47,606 nucleotides of DNA from Paenibacillus agaridevorans (GCF_003112455.1 NZ_BDQX01000091.1:1-47606), one strand, 5' to 3'; numbered from the stretch's first letter, positions 1 through 9,830 are shown. Made by a program: numbers and translations. Notes: a model not told the origin generated them from the letters alone.

Positions 1-70
1 GCGAGCTTTAGAGCGATGACGCCGACTTAAATCTTGAAAAACAGCCGGTCGGCGAGCTTTAGATTAATGA

Positions 71-108
71 AAAAACAGTGAGACGTCGATGACGGTCTCA
101 CTGTTTTT
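71..108. terminator. Bidirectional intrinsic terminator after the SufR-like gene
   Basis: A 14-bp perfect stem (71-84 with 95-108) with a 10-nt loop is followed by a long T-run on the plus strand and a six-U run on the minus strand, so it can work in both directions. The last codons of the minus-strand regulator (stop at 98-100) lie inside the stem, and the T-run encodes that protein's lysine-rich tail. Confidence 0.8.
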
Positions 109-751
109 TTTCTTTTTTCTTTTTGATGGAATAGGTGCATCGCTGCCCGCCCTTGGCCAGACACTCCGTCCGCGACACATCCGCATCCCCCAGCAGAGAT
201 TTAAAGAGCTGAAGCTCGCATTGGCATGCATGCTGATATTTGGAAGCCACCTGCTCGATCGGACAGTTGTGCTCCTTCAGCAAATATTCGTCGTCGTTAA
301 CCTTTTCCCACTCGACCATATAGCCGTTCTCATTCTGAATTTCCGCAAGCTTGGAGACACGATCGGATATATCCTTGCCTTGCATGCTCTGATCGTATTT
401 TTTCAGCATTTTGTCTTTGCGGCCATCAAAGAGCTGATCAACCGCCTTTTCGCCAAAATGGTCCTCCAGTTCATTGAGCAGCTCCAACGTTAATGTATGG
501 TATTTTCGAGGAAAAAATCCCTCCGCTTGCCCGGTTAACGTATACACCGCCGTCGGTCTGCCCATAGACTGCCTAATCGTTTTGGAAGCGATAAGATTGT
601 CCCGCTCCAACGATTGAATATGGCGCCTTACAGCCATAACCGTGATGCCGAGCTCCTCCGTCAAATCCTTCGTGCTGAGCGCGCCTCGCGTCTTCAGGAG
701 CTGAAGGATATATTCTCTTGTCGAAAGCTGGCCTTGCTCTATATTCGTCAT
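98..751 (-). CDS. SufR/DeoR-like winged-helix regulator with C-terminal cysteine cluster
   Basis: A 217-residue regulator. Residues 10-75 form a winged helix-turn-helix (STREYILQLL, then TVMAVRRHIQSLE, with a GRPTAVY wing) of the kind in SufR/ArsR-DeoR proteins. The C-terminal half has cysteines 163, 176, 178, 197 and 205, with C163-x12-C176 matching the first spacing in SufR iron-sulfur ligands. By family knowledge such proteins bind a [4Fe-4S] cluster and repress Fe-S assembly genes. It is divergent from an A-type Fe-S carrier and close to sodA and a ferredoxin, which fits an Fe-S or redox sensing role. The ribosome-binding site before ATG 751 is weak. The C-terminus is a run of Lys/Glu that overlaps the terminator. 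Sensing and target genes are inferred. Confidence 0.8.
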   Translation of the reverse strand: MTNIEQGQLSTREYILQLLKTRGALSTKDLTEELGITVMAVRRHIQSLERDNLIASKTIRQSMGRPTAVYTLTGQAEGFFPRKYHTLTLELLNELEDHFGEKAVDQLFDGRKDKMLKKYDQSMQGKDISDRVSKLAEIQNENGYMVEWEKVNDDEYLLKEHNCPIEQVASKYQHACQCELQLFKSLLGDADVSRTECLAKGGQRCTYSIKKKKEKKQ

Positions 752-861
752 TCGTTATCACCGTCCACTAACTATTCTGTTCTTATCGTATACCGAATCT
801 TCTAATAAGATACTACCATCATACCATTTACTTAGTCGATATGTGTCTGATAACGATATAT

Positions 862-890
862 TTGACCTTTTATATACTATTATATATAAT
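862..890 (+). promoter_or_regulatory. Sigma-A promoter of the A-type Fe-S carrier gene
   Basis: TTGACC at 862-867 and a perfect TATAAT at 885-890 are 17 bp apart, about 65 bp before the start codon. The spacer is an AT-rich, partly self-complementary alternation. It lies in the divergent gap with the SufR-like gene, so an operator for that regulator could overlap it (inference). Confidence 0.65.
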
Positions 891-954
891 AAGTTTAATA
901 ATTCAATTCAATTCATACAGTGTAGCCAAACTTTATAAACGAGGTGATTGCGCC

Positions 955-1311
955 ATGATCGAAATTAGCGATAAAGCCAAATCGATGATTAGCGAAATGA
1001 TTTTGGAAAACGGCATTGAAAGCTTATTCCTTCGGGTTGGGATCGACGATGGAGGCTGCAGCGGCTTATCTTACAACATTAAATTGGACGATTCCTTGAC
1101 GGAGCATGACCGCTCTTTGCAAAACGAGGGCTTTAAAGTCGTTTGGGACCAACGGACCGAGGAATATTTGGAAGGCATGAAAATCGACTACCTGCACCAA
1201 GGCATGACAGGCGGGTTTACCATCGACAACCCGAATGCTAAAGCTACGTGCGGCTGCGGAGCCAGCTTTAGAACGGCAAACTTTAAAGGGACCCGTAAAA
1301 AATGCGATTGA
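955..1311 (+). CDS. A-type Fe-S cluster carrier protein (HesB/IscA/SufA family)
   Basis: A 118-residue protein starting at ATG 955 behind GAGGTG; the open frame runs further upstream, but only this start has a ribosome-binding site. The three family cysteines are present: C35 in GGCSG and C99/C101 in the C-terminal CGCG motif. These bind or pass on an Fe-S cluster. An extra cysteine, C117, is the second-last residue. The protein probably accepts clusters in the cytosol and delivers them to apo-proteins. A sigma-A promoter lies upstream, and the gene is divergent from the SufR-like regulator. I cannot assign it to the ErpA, IscA or SufA subgroup by reading alone. Confidence 0.9.
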   Translation: MIEISDKAKSMISEMILENGIESLFLRVGIDDGGCSGLSYNIKLDDSLTEHDRSLQNEGFKVVWDQRTEEYLEGMKIDYLHQGMTGGFTIDNPNAKATCGCGASFRTANFKGTRKKCD

Positions 1312-1357
1312 ATGAGGCTAAGAGCTCCCTACATTTTATATTAATTATACATTTATG

Positions 1358-1386
1358 TTGAATAAGTTTTTAGGATGCGGTATTAT
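1358..1386 (+). promoter_or_regulatory. Sigma-A promoter of sodA-ferredoxin
   Basis: TTGAAT at 1358-1363 and TATTAT at 1381-1386 are separated by 17 bp. They lie 42 bp before the sodA start, which has a GGGAGG ribosome-binding site at about 1415. Confidence 0.65.
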
Positions 1387-1427
1387 AGCCGTATAACAAA
1401 TCCATTTAAATTTTGGGAGGAATAAAA

Positions 1428-2045
1428 ATGTCTCATCAATTACCTGCTTTGCCTTATGCAAACAACGCGCTTGAACCCCATATTGACGAACAAACGATGA
1501 TGATTCATCATGATCGCCACCACAACACTTACGTAACGAATCTAAATGCAGCACTCGAGTCTGCTCCAGAATTGAAAAATAAATCCGTGGAGCAATTAAT
1601 CGCAGATCTTGCCGGCGTTCCGGAGGAAATCCGTACGGCTGTGCGCAACAATGGCGGCGGCCATGCGAACCACAGCTTGTTCTGGGAAACGATTGGCCCT
1701 GATGCTGGAGGCGCGCCAACGGGCGCATTAGCAGCAGCCATCGACAGCGAGCTGGGCGGCTTCGAGGAATTTAAAGCCAGCTTTGCCAAAGCGGCAACAA
1801 CCAGGTTCGGCAGCGGCTGGGCTTTCCTCTCCGTTGCTGGCGGCAAATTGAAAGTATCCAGCTTGCCTAACCAAGACAGCCCGATTATGGAAGGAGAAAC
1901 TCCGCTTCTCGGCCTGGACGTGTGGGAGCATGCCTACTATCTCAAATACCAAAACAAACGCCCGGACTACATTGCGGCATTTTGGAACATCGTTAATTGG
2001 GCAGAAGTCGGCAGACGCTACGAAGCCGCAATTCAAGAGGGGTAA
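1428..2045 (+). CDS. sodA: Superoxide dismutase, Mn/Fe type
   Basis: A 205-residue cytosolic enzyme that converts superoxide to peroxide and oxygen. The start at ATG 1428 ([10 protein letters not shown]) has a GGGAGG site just upstream; a TTG at 1413 lies inside that site and is not used. Metal-ligand regions are intact: the N-terminal MIHHDRHH histidine, the [11 protein letters not shown] histidine, and the DVWEHAYY Asp/His pair. The GGGH segment is typical of manganese-type enzymes. Length is normal for the family. A ferredoxin follows 5 bp after its stop, so the two are very probably co-transcribed from the promoter at 1358-1386. Confidence 0.97.
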   Translation: MSHQLPALPYANNALEPHIDEQTMMIHHDRHHNTYVTNLNAALESAPELKNKSVEQLIADLAGVPEEIRTAVRNNGGGHANHSLFWETIGPDAGGAPTGALAAAIDSELGGFEEFKASFAKAATTRFGSGWAFLSVAGGKLKVSSLPNQDSPIMEGETPLLGLDVWEHAYYLKYQNKRPDYIAAFWNIVNWAEVGRRYEAAIQEG

Positions 2046-2050
2046 AACAA

Positions 2051-2287
2051 ATGGCCTTTGTCATAACAGAAGCGTGCATCACCGAAAAAGCGGCCGATTG
2101 CGTGGATGTCTGCCCTGTCGACTGTATCGAGCTTGGCGAAGACCAATATTTTATTGACGGCGATATTTGCATCGACTGCGGAGGTTGCGAAGCCGCATGC
2201 CCTGTCGGCGCCATTTACTACGAGGAAGACCTCACGCCGGAGCGCCAGATCTATTTGGATAAAGCTATACGGTTTTTTAACAATTAA
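2051..2287 (+). CDS. 7Fe ferredoxin ([3Fe-4S][4Fe-4S])
   Basis: A 78-residue electron carrier. The cysteine pattern C9-x7-C17-x3-C21-P, then CIDCGGCEAACP, is that of two-cluster 7Fe (FdxA-like) ferredoxins: three cysteines for a 3Fe-4S cluster, four for a 4Fe-4S cluster and one spare. Start ATG 2051 follows GAGGGG, which overlaps the sodA stop. Being transcribed behind superoxide dismutase suggests it is needed under oxidative load, but its redox partner is not visible here. Confidence 0.93.
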   Translation: MAFVITEACITEKAADCVDVCPVDCIELGEDQYFIDGDICIDCGGCEAACPVGAIYYEEDLTPERQIYLDKAIRFFNN

Positions 2288-2299
2288 CGATATTAAAGA

Positions 2300-2331
2300 A
2301 CGCACGCCTCCCCGAACAGGAGGCGTGCGTT
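2300..2331. terminator. Terminator shared by the convergent ferredoxin and GH127 genes
   Basis: A 12-bp GC-rich stem (2300-2311 with 2320-2331) has a short loop. The minus strand continues TTCTTT after the stem; the plus-strand tail is weaker. It sits between convergent genes. Confidence 0.7.
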
Positions 2332-2377
2332 GTGCTTAACGGCGACATCACATTCTTGCAGAAAGCAGGTTCTAAGA

Positions 2378-4345
2378 CTACAAACTCAAAAATCCTGTTT
2401 GTTCCAGTTGCCGCGTTCCGTCGGGAATCTCCGGCCGATCCTCGGAATGTACGAGAATATGCCAAGTCCCTTTCGGAAACGCTTGTTCCATAAATAATGG
2501 CTGGGGCAGCCAAACCCGGAATAGATTTGATTCATTGAACTCATTACCCGCTGATGCATAATCGCACATAACTAGCTTGCTTTCTTTATGTCCGACGAAA
2601 TGAGTCGGCCTGATAAGAAAAGGCACCTCAAAAGCCATCCATACCCCCTCGGGCTTTGATGCAGCAGGCACAAGATCAATGTAGGTTTCTTGATCGGAGC
2701 AGTTATCCAGGAGAACATAATCAATGTTCCAGTCTTGGTTGTGCTTTCGCTCCATCTGTTGATGATCGAGCCAGAGACTGACATGCTTCTCTCCGTCAGA
2801 AAGCCGGCTGTCTAACGCAAGTACAATCGGTCCCACCATAATGGCCTTATGGTTTATATTCCCCGGCGCCGTAATCACGCGTCCCCTTAAATCCAGCTTC
2901 AGGTGAATTTCATCCCCCGATTTCCATTCTCTGTGGATTTCCGTATACGTCCCGGGTATGCAAGCAATCCGCTCGCCGTTTACTTGAAGCTCGTTTTGTC
3001 GGCTCCATGCAGGAATACGAAGCTTTATCGTATAAGAGCAGCTTTTACTCTGCTTTACCTTGATTCTAATATTGTCCGGTTCGGGATAAGCTGTCTCCAT
3101 CTCAAAGCCAACTTCGTCCCCATTGTTCACTCGTCCACTCCAATTCCCTTGATAATACAAATTTATGGCTATACCGGAATCATCGTTCATGACCGCCCAC
3201 CCGGGCGCCGTGAGGAGTCCGCGCGGACCATTGGCCGAGCAGCAACTGCACTGTACGAGTGGAACCTGCATATGACTAGGCACACGTTCCCCAGCCAATG
3301 GCGAAAAGTAGGCCCACCAGTTTCCGCTAGGAACCATTGCGCTGAGCAATGCATTGTATAGCGTAGTTTCCATTTCATCTGCCCATTTCGGATCGCCCGT
3401 AAGACGCAGCAACTGGTAACAATATTTGATCCAGGTTGTCGTGACACAGGTCTCCATAGGCTGCTCCAGCAGTTCAGTCTGCCTTTTAGTCCCGTCGCAC
3501 CACAATTCGCCGCTGGAGCCGGAACCTACGATCATACTTTCCTTTTCTCTTACCAAATTCGCAAATTTGATTGCGGCTTCAAGGTACTCATGCCTTCCCG
3601 TTGCCCGGTACAATTCGCACAGGCCCTCATAACAGGACATCATCTCATAACCTTTAGGCGATGCAATTTTCAGGGGTTCGATTCCTGCAATGGCATCCTC
3701 GATCAGTCGGATTCCGTTTGGATTGTAAGCGCTCGGTTCGCTCCAAAGCGAAACGAGGTACTCGGCGAAATCAAGGTACTTCTGATCATTAGTTCGCTGA
3801 AACAACAATACGACAGGCTCCAGGATGGAGCACGACGATAGTGCCTCCAAGAGCGAGAGACCCGTTTCCGTCAGCTTTTTTTGGCCGGGACCGGCTATCC
3901 GAATAAGCTCGTCCGTAGCTAAAACAGCCGCCTGCAATGCCTCTTTTTTCCCGGTCAAATCATAGTAGGCGATCAGTCCAAGCAAGGCATACTTTCTTCC
4001 CCAGATGTCCCAGTCCCCAAAATCGTTCTCATAGCTGCTGATACGACCATTTTCCGACTGCGTATCTATCAGACCCTGAATCGCGTCAGCCAAAATCGCC
4101 CCGTGATGATCAGTTGGTTCAATCTGATAGGCCAGTACGGCGGAGGTAAACCATTTGCCCCAAAATTCCCCTCCCCAACTACCGCCTTCATCCGTTTTAT
4201 CCCGAAACGGGATCTGGAATAAAGCATGATTGGCGGCCATGACGCCGTTGTGAATACAGGAGGTCATTCTTTGCCCCAGATATCCTTCAATACGTACGCT
4301 TCCGTCGCTGGATGGCATTAAACGATCCGTTGCCTTCAATTTCAT
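2378..4345 (-). CDS. GH127-type beta-L-arabinofuranosidase (DUF1680 family)
   Basis: A 655-residue protein without a signal peptide, so probably cytosolic. The N-terminal 400 residues form the family's alpha/alpha barrel, and the rest is beta-sandwich. The known GH127 catalytic and zinc-site residues all align: E280 in SGELW (general acid/base), E298 and C300 in METC, and C366, C368 and C369 in QCSCC, one cysteine being the nucleophile in characterised enzymes. The reaction is removal of terminal beta-L-arabinofuranose from imported oligosaccharides. It is the last gene of the minus-strand sugar operon. Other members of this superfamily (for example GH146) have similar motifs, so substrate is inferred. 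Confidence 0.88.
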   Translation of the reverse strand: MKLKATDRLMPSSDGSVRIEGYLGQRMTSCIHNGVMAANHALFQIPFRDKTDEGGSWGGEFWGKWFTSAVLAYQIEPTDHHGAILADAIQGLIDTQSENGRISSYENDFGDWDIWGRKYALLGLIAYYDLTGKKEALQAAVLATDELIRIAGPGQKKLTETGLSLLEALSSCSILEPVVLLFQRTNDQKYLDFAEYLVSLWSEPSAYNPNGIRLIEDAIAGIEPLKIASPKGYEMMSCYEGLCELYRATGRHEYLEAAIKFANLVREKESMIVGSGSSGELWCDGTKRQTELLEQPMETCVTTTWIKYCYQLLRLTGDPKWADEMETTLYNALLSAMVPSGNWWAYFSPLAGERVPSHMQVPLVQCSCCSANGPRGLLTAPGWAVMNDDSGIAINLYYQGNWSGRVNNGDEVGFEMETAYPEPDNIRIKVKQSKSCSYTIKLRIPAWSRQNELQVNGERIACIPGTYTEIHREWKSGDEIHLKLDLRGRVITAPGNINHKAIMVGPIVLALDSRLSDGEKHVSLWLDHQQMERKHNQDWNIDYVLLDNCSDQETYIDLVPAASKPEGVWMAFEVPFLIRPTHFVGHKESKLVMCDYASAGNEFNESNLFRVWLPQPLFMEQAFPKGTWHILVHSEDRPEIPDGTRQLEQTGFLSL

Positions 4346-4368
4346 CTACCAACACTCCTTAAAGCACT

Positions 4369-5466
4369 TTATAAATTTCTTATAACGCCGATAAAACCAA
4401 GCCGGAAATTTGTCCCCTTACAATTAGGAGTATTTCCATGCACCACTTCCAACTCAAACCGATGATCGCTTTCTTGCAACGAGTCCGAAACAAGATAGAG
4501 AGAAAACAGCCCATCATCGGACAGCCACTCCGGCCTTGCACGGTCTGAGAAAACCCAATCCGAATCATCAATCCGATAGTTAAATTCAGCCGTCTTCCAA
4601 CCGAAATCCAGACCTAATGCCAGACCTTTCCCATAAAAGGAGAAGGAAAGCTTCGCTCCCACTGCCGAAGTTTCAAGTACTTGATCGATCCAGACGTGAT
4701 GCAGCCACCTTTTGAGCACCCAGGGACCTTCAATAGATGCGGCTTTCAGAGGAAGAAGAGATACCGAATGCCATAATCCATCAAACATGGGTGCCGGCAA
4801 TGATGTCGGAGCAGCTTTCGATTCCGCTTGGATGGACCTTGCACGCTCCGCCTCAAGAAATGCAATCACACCTTGAGCATAGCTCAAACTTCCCCGGGTC
4901 GATGGATGGAGTCCGTCAGGCAGCCATTCTTCCCAACTGAATCTCCCTCTTTTGAGTTCGTTCAAAGCATGGAGTCCCACCCACACAGACCCGATTCCAT
5001 AATGCTCCGCCAGTTGTTCGAATTCCGCTACGGATGCCGGCATTTCTGCTTGCATCATAGTTGTATACATATCCTGATGGTAGGTGTATACAAGAATGAC
5101 ATCGCAATTCCCATTGGCAAGGATAGACCTGATCAGCGTTTCCCTTGTTTTATTTCTCTGCTCGGATCCGACAAATAGATCATTAACCGCATATTCGATA
5201 AATACCAAATCACATCCACGGTCAATGATATCTCGCTGCGCTCTAAACACCGCCAAATCGCTGCCGGTAGCCCCAATAGCCGCGTTCTCAATGCATATTT
5301 TAGCGGAAGGAAATTGTTCGCCAAACCATGCAGCAACCGGTTCGGGCCAGTTGTTGCGGGGCCTCCCGTCCGTTATGGAGCCACCCATAAAGCCGATCGT
5401 TATTTCCCCTTCATTTAACGAACGCCAAACATGCGACAATACATTTCTATTTGTAAATTCATTCAA
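4369..5466 (-). CDS. SGNH/GDSL-family esterase
   Basis: A 365-residue hydrolase without a signal peptide. The blocks are in order: GGSIT with the nucleophile Ser30, an AAIGATGS glycine block, YAVND with Asn95, and DGLHPS with the Asp184/His187 pair. The C-terminal 130 residues look like a beta-sandwich accessory domain. It probably removes acetyl or other acyl groups from imported glycans. I place the start at TTG 5466, because the GTG at 5475 forms part of the ribosome-binding site GAGGTG. It lies between the GH99-like and GH127 genes in the same operon. Confidence 0.85.
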   Translation of the reverse strand: MNEFTNRNVLSHVWRSLNEGEITIGFMGGSITDGRPRNNWPEPVAAWFGEQFPSAKICIENAAIGATGSDLAVFRAQRDIIDRGCDLVFIEYAVNDLFVGSEQRNKTRETLIRSILANGNCDVILVYTYHQDMYTTMMQAEMPASVAEFEQLAEHYGIGSVWVGLHALNELKRGRFSWEEWLPDGLHPSTRGSLSYAQGVIAFLEAERARSIQAESKAAPTSLPAPMFDGLWHSVSLLPLKAASIEGPWVLKRWLHHVWIDQVLETSAVGAKLSFSFYGKGLALGLDFGWKTAEFNYRIDDSDWVFSDRARPEWLSDDGLFSLYLVSDSLQESDHRFELEVVHGNTPNCKGTNFRLGFIGVIRNL

Positions 5467-5490
5467 CCCTAACACCTCGCGTTCAGCCTC

Positions 5491-8400
5491 TTAATCGATA
5501 AACTGCAAATATTGAAGCATCCGCTTCAGTATGGCGACAGCTTGAGCTCGTGTCGCATCTTCCTTTGGAGAAAATGCGGAATCTGACAAACCCTGCATAA
5601 TATTTGCATGTCGGGTGATTGCTGCCGATTCTAACGCCCAATCGGAAATGTCTCCCTGATCTGCGAATGGGTCAAGAACGAATTCCGCCGGATTGACCGT
5701 TTTACCGGTGAACGCTATCGCTCGCGCAATCATCACAGCCATCTGCTCCCGTGTGATGGTGTCATGCGGTCGGAAAGAACCGTCTTCATAACCATGGATT
5801 AGCCCTGCCTTACTGGCTGCTCCGACCGAACCGGAGTACCAAGTCCCTTCTCCAACATCCGAAAATTTCGAATCCGTTACAGTAGTGGACAAACCAAGGG
5901 ATCGTACAAGTAGCGCTGCGAACTGTGCCCTTGTAATACTTGCATCAGGTACAAATTCCTTATTGGTCATCCCATTGACAATAAGTTTGTTTGCCAGCAA
6001 TTTGACATCCTCTGCAGCCCAGTGTCCAACAAGATCGTTAAAGGATCTCTCCGATTCGATTACCGTGTAAATCCCGTTATGAGGGGAATATATCGTGATC
6101 TCAAAACGATCATCTTTACGAGAAATGACCGAAGGCATAAAATGCAAGCCGTTATCGTCATCCACCCATACGGCCGTCACTTTCGAAATATCCGAAGCGG
6201 CAGCAAATGAAAGTGTTCGACTGATATAGTTGCCGCTGAACTCCGTAACTTCTTTGCCATCGTATTCGACTCTGAAATCTACAGGACTTGCCAACATCTG
6301 CATGGATCCCATTTTTGCAACTCGGCTTTTAATGGCATCCGCCATTTCTTCGGCTAATTTTGTAATCGTAATGGTGATCTTCGTATCCCTAGGAATATTT
6401 TTAGCTATCTTTGTAGGAAGTAGATAACTGGCGTCAGCCACCTTGATTAGTAAACCTGCATCAGACCATTTCTCTGCCGCATCAAGAAGAGCCGAAGCCG
6501 GAATATCAACCTTGACCACAGGATCCGTGTTCTTTACCTCGAGTACGAGCGCAGATTGTTTACTCAAGGAGAAAGCTTGTGCCAGGACGTCCGCAGTCAC
6601 CGACAATCTGACCACTGTTTGATTATTGTCATTCTTTTCTCTAGTCACAGTAACTTGCTGACCGCTATTACCTAACTTAACATCGGTAGGATTTGTCTGG
6701 ATACCGGGAACGCTAGTAGGCGTTTCTCCTTCACTTGGCGGCAAAGCTTCTCCCCATACCTTAAACTCTCTACTACTCGGCCAAGCGTTGGCATCGGTGA
6801 GTGTCATTCGTACATAGCGGTAGATTCCTTCTACTTCTTCGGTAATCATTGGACCTTGCATGCCATCATTCGTTCGATCAACAAGGGTCACCCAATCCGA
6901 ACCGTTCGCCGAACCTTCGATCTTGTATTTGTAGGTCTTGGTATCCGTGTCCGCAAACCATTGGTAGACATGAGTCAGGGAATACTTCTCACCGAGATCG
7001 ACTTCAAGCCATGATGGATACTTTACACCATCAACCAGCCATCTTGTCTCCGGATTTCCATCTACGGCAAGATCCGGGGAAAACACCGCATCTCCTCCGT
7101 AATTGGTGTATTCCGAAGCGGTTGCCTGTTTTTTATAAGCGAGATTCACTTTCTGCCCGGTGATCTGGACCGGAACGGTACCCATTACTCCCGAACCGTC
7201 TCCAGCCTCCGCACGAACGAGAACTGTCCCGTTTTTATTGGGATAGAGCAGCCCAGTGTCATTTATAAATGCCACATCTGTCGGCGATTGACCGTCTTCT
7301 GCCCAGACAGACCATGCAACGGCTTTGTTTGTTGCATTTGCAGGCAGAACATCGGCAATCATCTGTAAACTCTGCCCGTTTAACTTGATTTCATTTGTTC
7401 CTCCCTCGCTCGAAACTTCAATGGCGGTTACGGGGATATTTTCCGGGATGACTTCGCCGGTACTGCCATAGATTTCAAACTCCTTGCTGGACGGCCAGGC
7501 ATTGGCTTGAAGAAAAGTCATTTTTACATACCGGTAGTTCCCATTGACCGCCTCTGTGATCTTATCCCCGGTGACACCCACTATACTGCGGTCTACCATC
7601 AACACCCAGTTTTCACCGTCTAATGAACCCTCTATTTTAAATTTATAGGTTTGGGGTACTGCGGCGTACTGAATGATTGTACCGAGAGCTTTAGGCTCTC
7701 CCAGATCGACCTGCAACCAAGATGGATATTGCACGCCATCTACAAGCCACCAGCTATCCATATTGCCGTCGACTGCGTTGGATGGATAGTAGATTCCTGC
7801 CGCGCCATAATCGGCATAGGTAGAGGCGGTTACCGTCTTACCCCGCGCTAGGTTCTCAGGCTGATTGCTGATTGTGATGATTTTTTCGCCCTTTAATTCC
7901 GGCTGACCGTTGTCCGTCACTACCACTTTCACCTGACCGTTCGACTTAGCCGTTAGCAGACCGTCGCCAGCTATGGAAGCCTTAGTTGTAGGCGTGACCC
8001 CATCCATCTCGTAAATTTCCCACTTGACGGACATAAAACCGTCATCACCCAGTGGCTCTGCTTGATAGTCCATTTGCAATGTTCCATAAGGCTGTGGAAT
8101 GGTGTCTGCTCCATTTGCAGTTGTTACAGTCAAGCTTGTAGCATGCTTAATGGTAAGCAACTGCGGAATCTGGTTTTTGTTTGGGAGCAGATTGTCCGGT
8201 TCGGTTGTCGCGTTGGAGAAAATTCTTCTAATTGCATTGAGGTAATCGAACCCATACTTTTCTGTAGGGGCGATATAATGGCCCTCGGCATACTCATTCC
8301 AGTTGTCGAGAAATAGCAATTTGCCGCTCAAATTTCCATCGGATTTAGCATTCATTCTGGTTTTCGCTTCGTCCAAAAGTCCTTCATACAAATTCGGGGG

Positions 8401-9822
8401 GATCTCCCAGACGGGTGCAGCCGTGCCCCACGGCCGTGCATCCCAGCCGCTTGATAAAGTCATAATATAGGGAACTTCGCTGTTAATATCGAAATTATTC
8501 CACGACTCGATGTGAGACTGGACATAGCTCTCAGACGTGATGTTCGCGTCAGTTGGATACGTATCCATAAAGGTCGGGATGTGATAGGAATAAATATAAT
8601 CGATACCGATCTCTTTAGCGGCAGCGAAACTTTGTGTTGTATTCGTGTTCTCGGCTGTCATCAGGATAACGCCAGGATAACCGGCAACCGCCACTGCCTG
8701 GCGGAATTGGGTAATGGCATTTTTGGCATTCTCTTCCCCACCGACATCGCTGATGAATTTGGACAAGCTGTAGATCGATACGATTGGCTTGCCTTCAACT
8801 TTCAAATAATTGGATTTGGAGAAATAGTCCTCTATCCAGAAAGGGACCACATTGTCCAGGAAATCATTGATGTCCGAGACACCGTCGGCCGAATCATTGG
8901 AATTTTCCCATTGTATGGCCCATTTCAAATACTCTCTATGCTGAGCGCTGTTGGCCAAGGAGTGCGTCAAGCCATCAAAGGAGGACATAACCGGGGCTTT
9001 GCCCTTATTTCCTTTTTGTCTAAACCAGCATGAAAACAAACCGTCTATGCCGTTTTCGACAGCCATCTTGATCTGCCAATCTGTCGACACGTCGTAATTC
9101 TCGTCATAATACCCCATGAGTGGAGTCCGCTCCGGATAAAGAACGGGGTTCGTGCTTTCCCAAAAATATCTGCTTCCCCACAAGTTGCACGACTGCGCCA
9201 CTACGATTTTGTCACCGGTATCGACAGGAACGGGGGTCGGGACCAGATCCCGCGGCTGAACATAGGATTCGCCTTTGACTTCGAACTCCATGCTGCTTGC
9301 CGGGCTCCCGTCTCCAGAACCGGTAATCACAAGCTTGACAAATCTGTATCTTCCCTGAACCATTTCTTCTATTGTGCTGCCGCTAACACCGGTTTGGGTA
9401 CGGTCAGCCAGAACGGACCAGGACCAGTTGTTGGGCGTATTTTGATTGGAACCTTCAATTCTGTAGTACCAAGTGGTATCTGTCTGAAAATGCTGTTTCA
9501 CTGCTCCCAGCGTAGTGATCGCATCCAAATCAAGGATAATGGTTTGAGGAAATGTTGCATTTGCTGCAACCCATCCTGTGTTAAGATCGCCGTCTACCGC
9601 TTTAACTGCGGTATGGATCCCCAGATGAGAGGAAGAGTCGGCCCGGCTTCCCAGCGCTATATTGGCATACCCGCCCTCATCATTTATTGTTTCTGAAGCT
9701 TCAACTTTATTTTCTTCCAGACCGATAATGCCCAAACACGGCAAGAAAATAGAAAGGATTAAAATACAAACTGCGATTTTGTTCATTCGTTTCCGATACA
9801 AAAATCCCATCCCCTTCCGCAT
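5491..9822 (-). CDS. Giant secreted GH99/WbsX-like protein with discoidin domains and SLH anchor
   Basis: About 1443 residues with an N-terminal signal peptide (MNKIAVCILILSIFL core). Domains in order: an F5/8C (discoidin) domain at about 50-185; a GH99-like/WbsX domain at about 205-540, starting near VVAQSCNLWGSR and ending LLFLDNWNEYAEGHYI; Ig-like and discoidin domains at about 555-800 and 800-1050; a linker beta region; and three S-layer-homology repeats at about 1270-1443. It is therefore a cell-surface carbohydrate-active protein displayed on the wall. The start is uncertain: ATG 9822 has a poor ribosome-binding site, while TTG 9801 has AAGGGG upstream. It is followed by a shorter-form relative upstream in the operon (9831-10913). 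Confidence 0.88.
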   Translation of the reverse strand: MRKGMGFLYRKRMNKIAVCILILSIFLPCLGIIGLEENKVEASETINDEGGYANIALGSRADSSSHLGIHTAVKAVDGDLNTGWVAANATFPQTIILDLDAITTLGAVKQHFQTDTTWYYRIEGSNQNTPNNWSWSVLADRTQTGVSGSTIEEMVQGRYRFVKLVITGSGDGSPASSMEFEVKGESYVQPRDLVPTPVPVDTGDKIVVAQSCNLWGSRYFWESTNPVLYPERTPLMGYYDENYDVSTDWQIKMAVENGIDGLFSCWFRQKGNKGKAPVMSSFDGLTHSLANSAQHREYLKWAIQWENSNDSADGVSDINDFLDNVVPFWIEDYFSKSNYLKVEGKPIVSIYSLSKFISDVGGEENAKNAITQFRQAVAVAGYPGVILMTAENTNTTQSFAAAKEIGIDYIYSYHIPTFMDTYPTDANITSESYVQSHIESWNNFDINSEVPYIMTLSSGWDARPWGTAAPVWEIPPNLYEGLLDEAKTRMNAKSDGNLSGKLLFLDNWNEYAEGHYIAPTEKYGFDYLNAIRRIFSNATTEPDNLLPNKNQIPQLLTIKHATSLTVTTANGADTIPQPYGTLQMDYQAEPLGDDGFMSVKWEIYEMDGVTPTTKASIAGDGLLTAKSNGQVKVVVTDNGQPELKGEKIITISNQPENLARGKTVTASTYADYGAAGIYYPSNAVDGNMDSWWLVDGVQYPSWLQVDLGEPKALGTIIQYAAVPQTYKFKIEGSLDGENWVLMVDRSIVGVTGDKITEAVNGNYRYVKMTFLQANAWPSSKEFEIYGSTGEVIPENIPVTAIEVSSEGGTNEIKLNGQSLQMIADVLPANATNKAVAWSVWAEDGQSPTDVAFINDTGLLYPNKNGTVLVRAEAGDGSGVMGTVPVQITGQKVNLAYKKQATASEYTNYGGDAVFSPDLAVDGNPETRWLVDGVKYPSWLEVDLGEKYSLTHVYQWFADTDTKTYKYKIEGSANGSDWVTLVDRTNDGMQGPMITEEVEGIYRYVRMTLTDANAWPSSREFKVWGEALPPSEGETPTSVPGIQTNPTDVKLGNSGQQVTVTREKNDNNQTVVRLSVTADVLAQAFSLSKQSALVLEVKNTDPVVKVDIPASALLDAAEKWSDAGLLIKVADASYLLPTKIAKNIPRDTKITITITKLAEEMADAIKSRVAKMGSMQMLASPVDFRVEYDGKEVTEFSGNYISRTLSFAAASDISKVTAVWVDDDNGLHFMPSVISRKDDRFEITIYSPHNGIYTVIESERSFNDLVGHWAAEDVKLLANKLIVNGMTNKEFVPDASITRAQFAALLVRSLGLSTTVTDSKFSDVGEGTWYSGSVGAASKAGLIHGYEDGSFRPHDTITREQMAVMIARAIAFTGKTVNPAEFVLDPFADQGDISDWALESAAITRHANIMQGLSDSAFSPKEDATRAQAVAILKRMLQYLQFID

Positions 9823-9830
9823 ATTCGCTT

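Noticed and set aside
1..64. 12-13-bp direct repeat GCGAGCTTTAGA at 1 and 53 and a short frame ending at 30
   Set aside because: Too little sequence at the window edge to tell a gene end or repeat family from chance.
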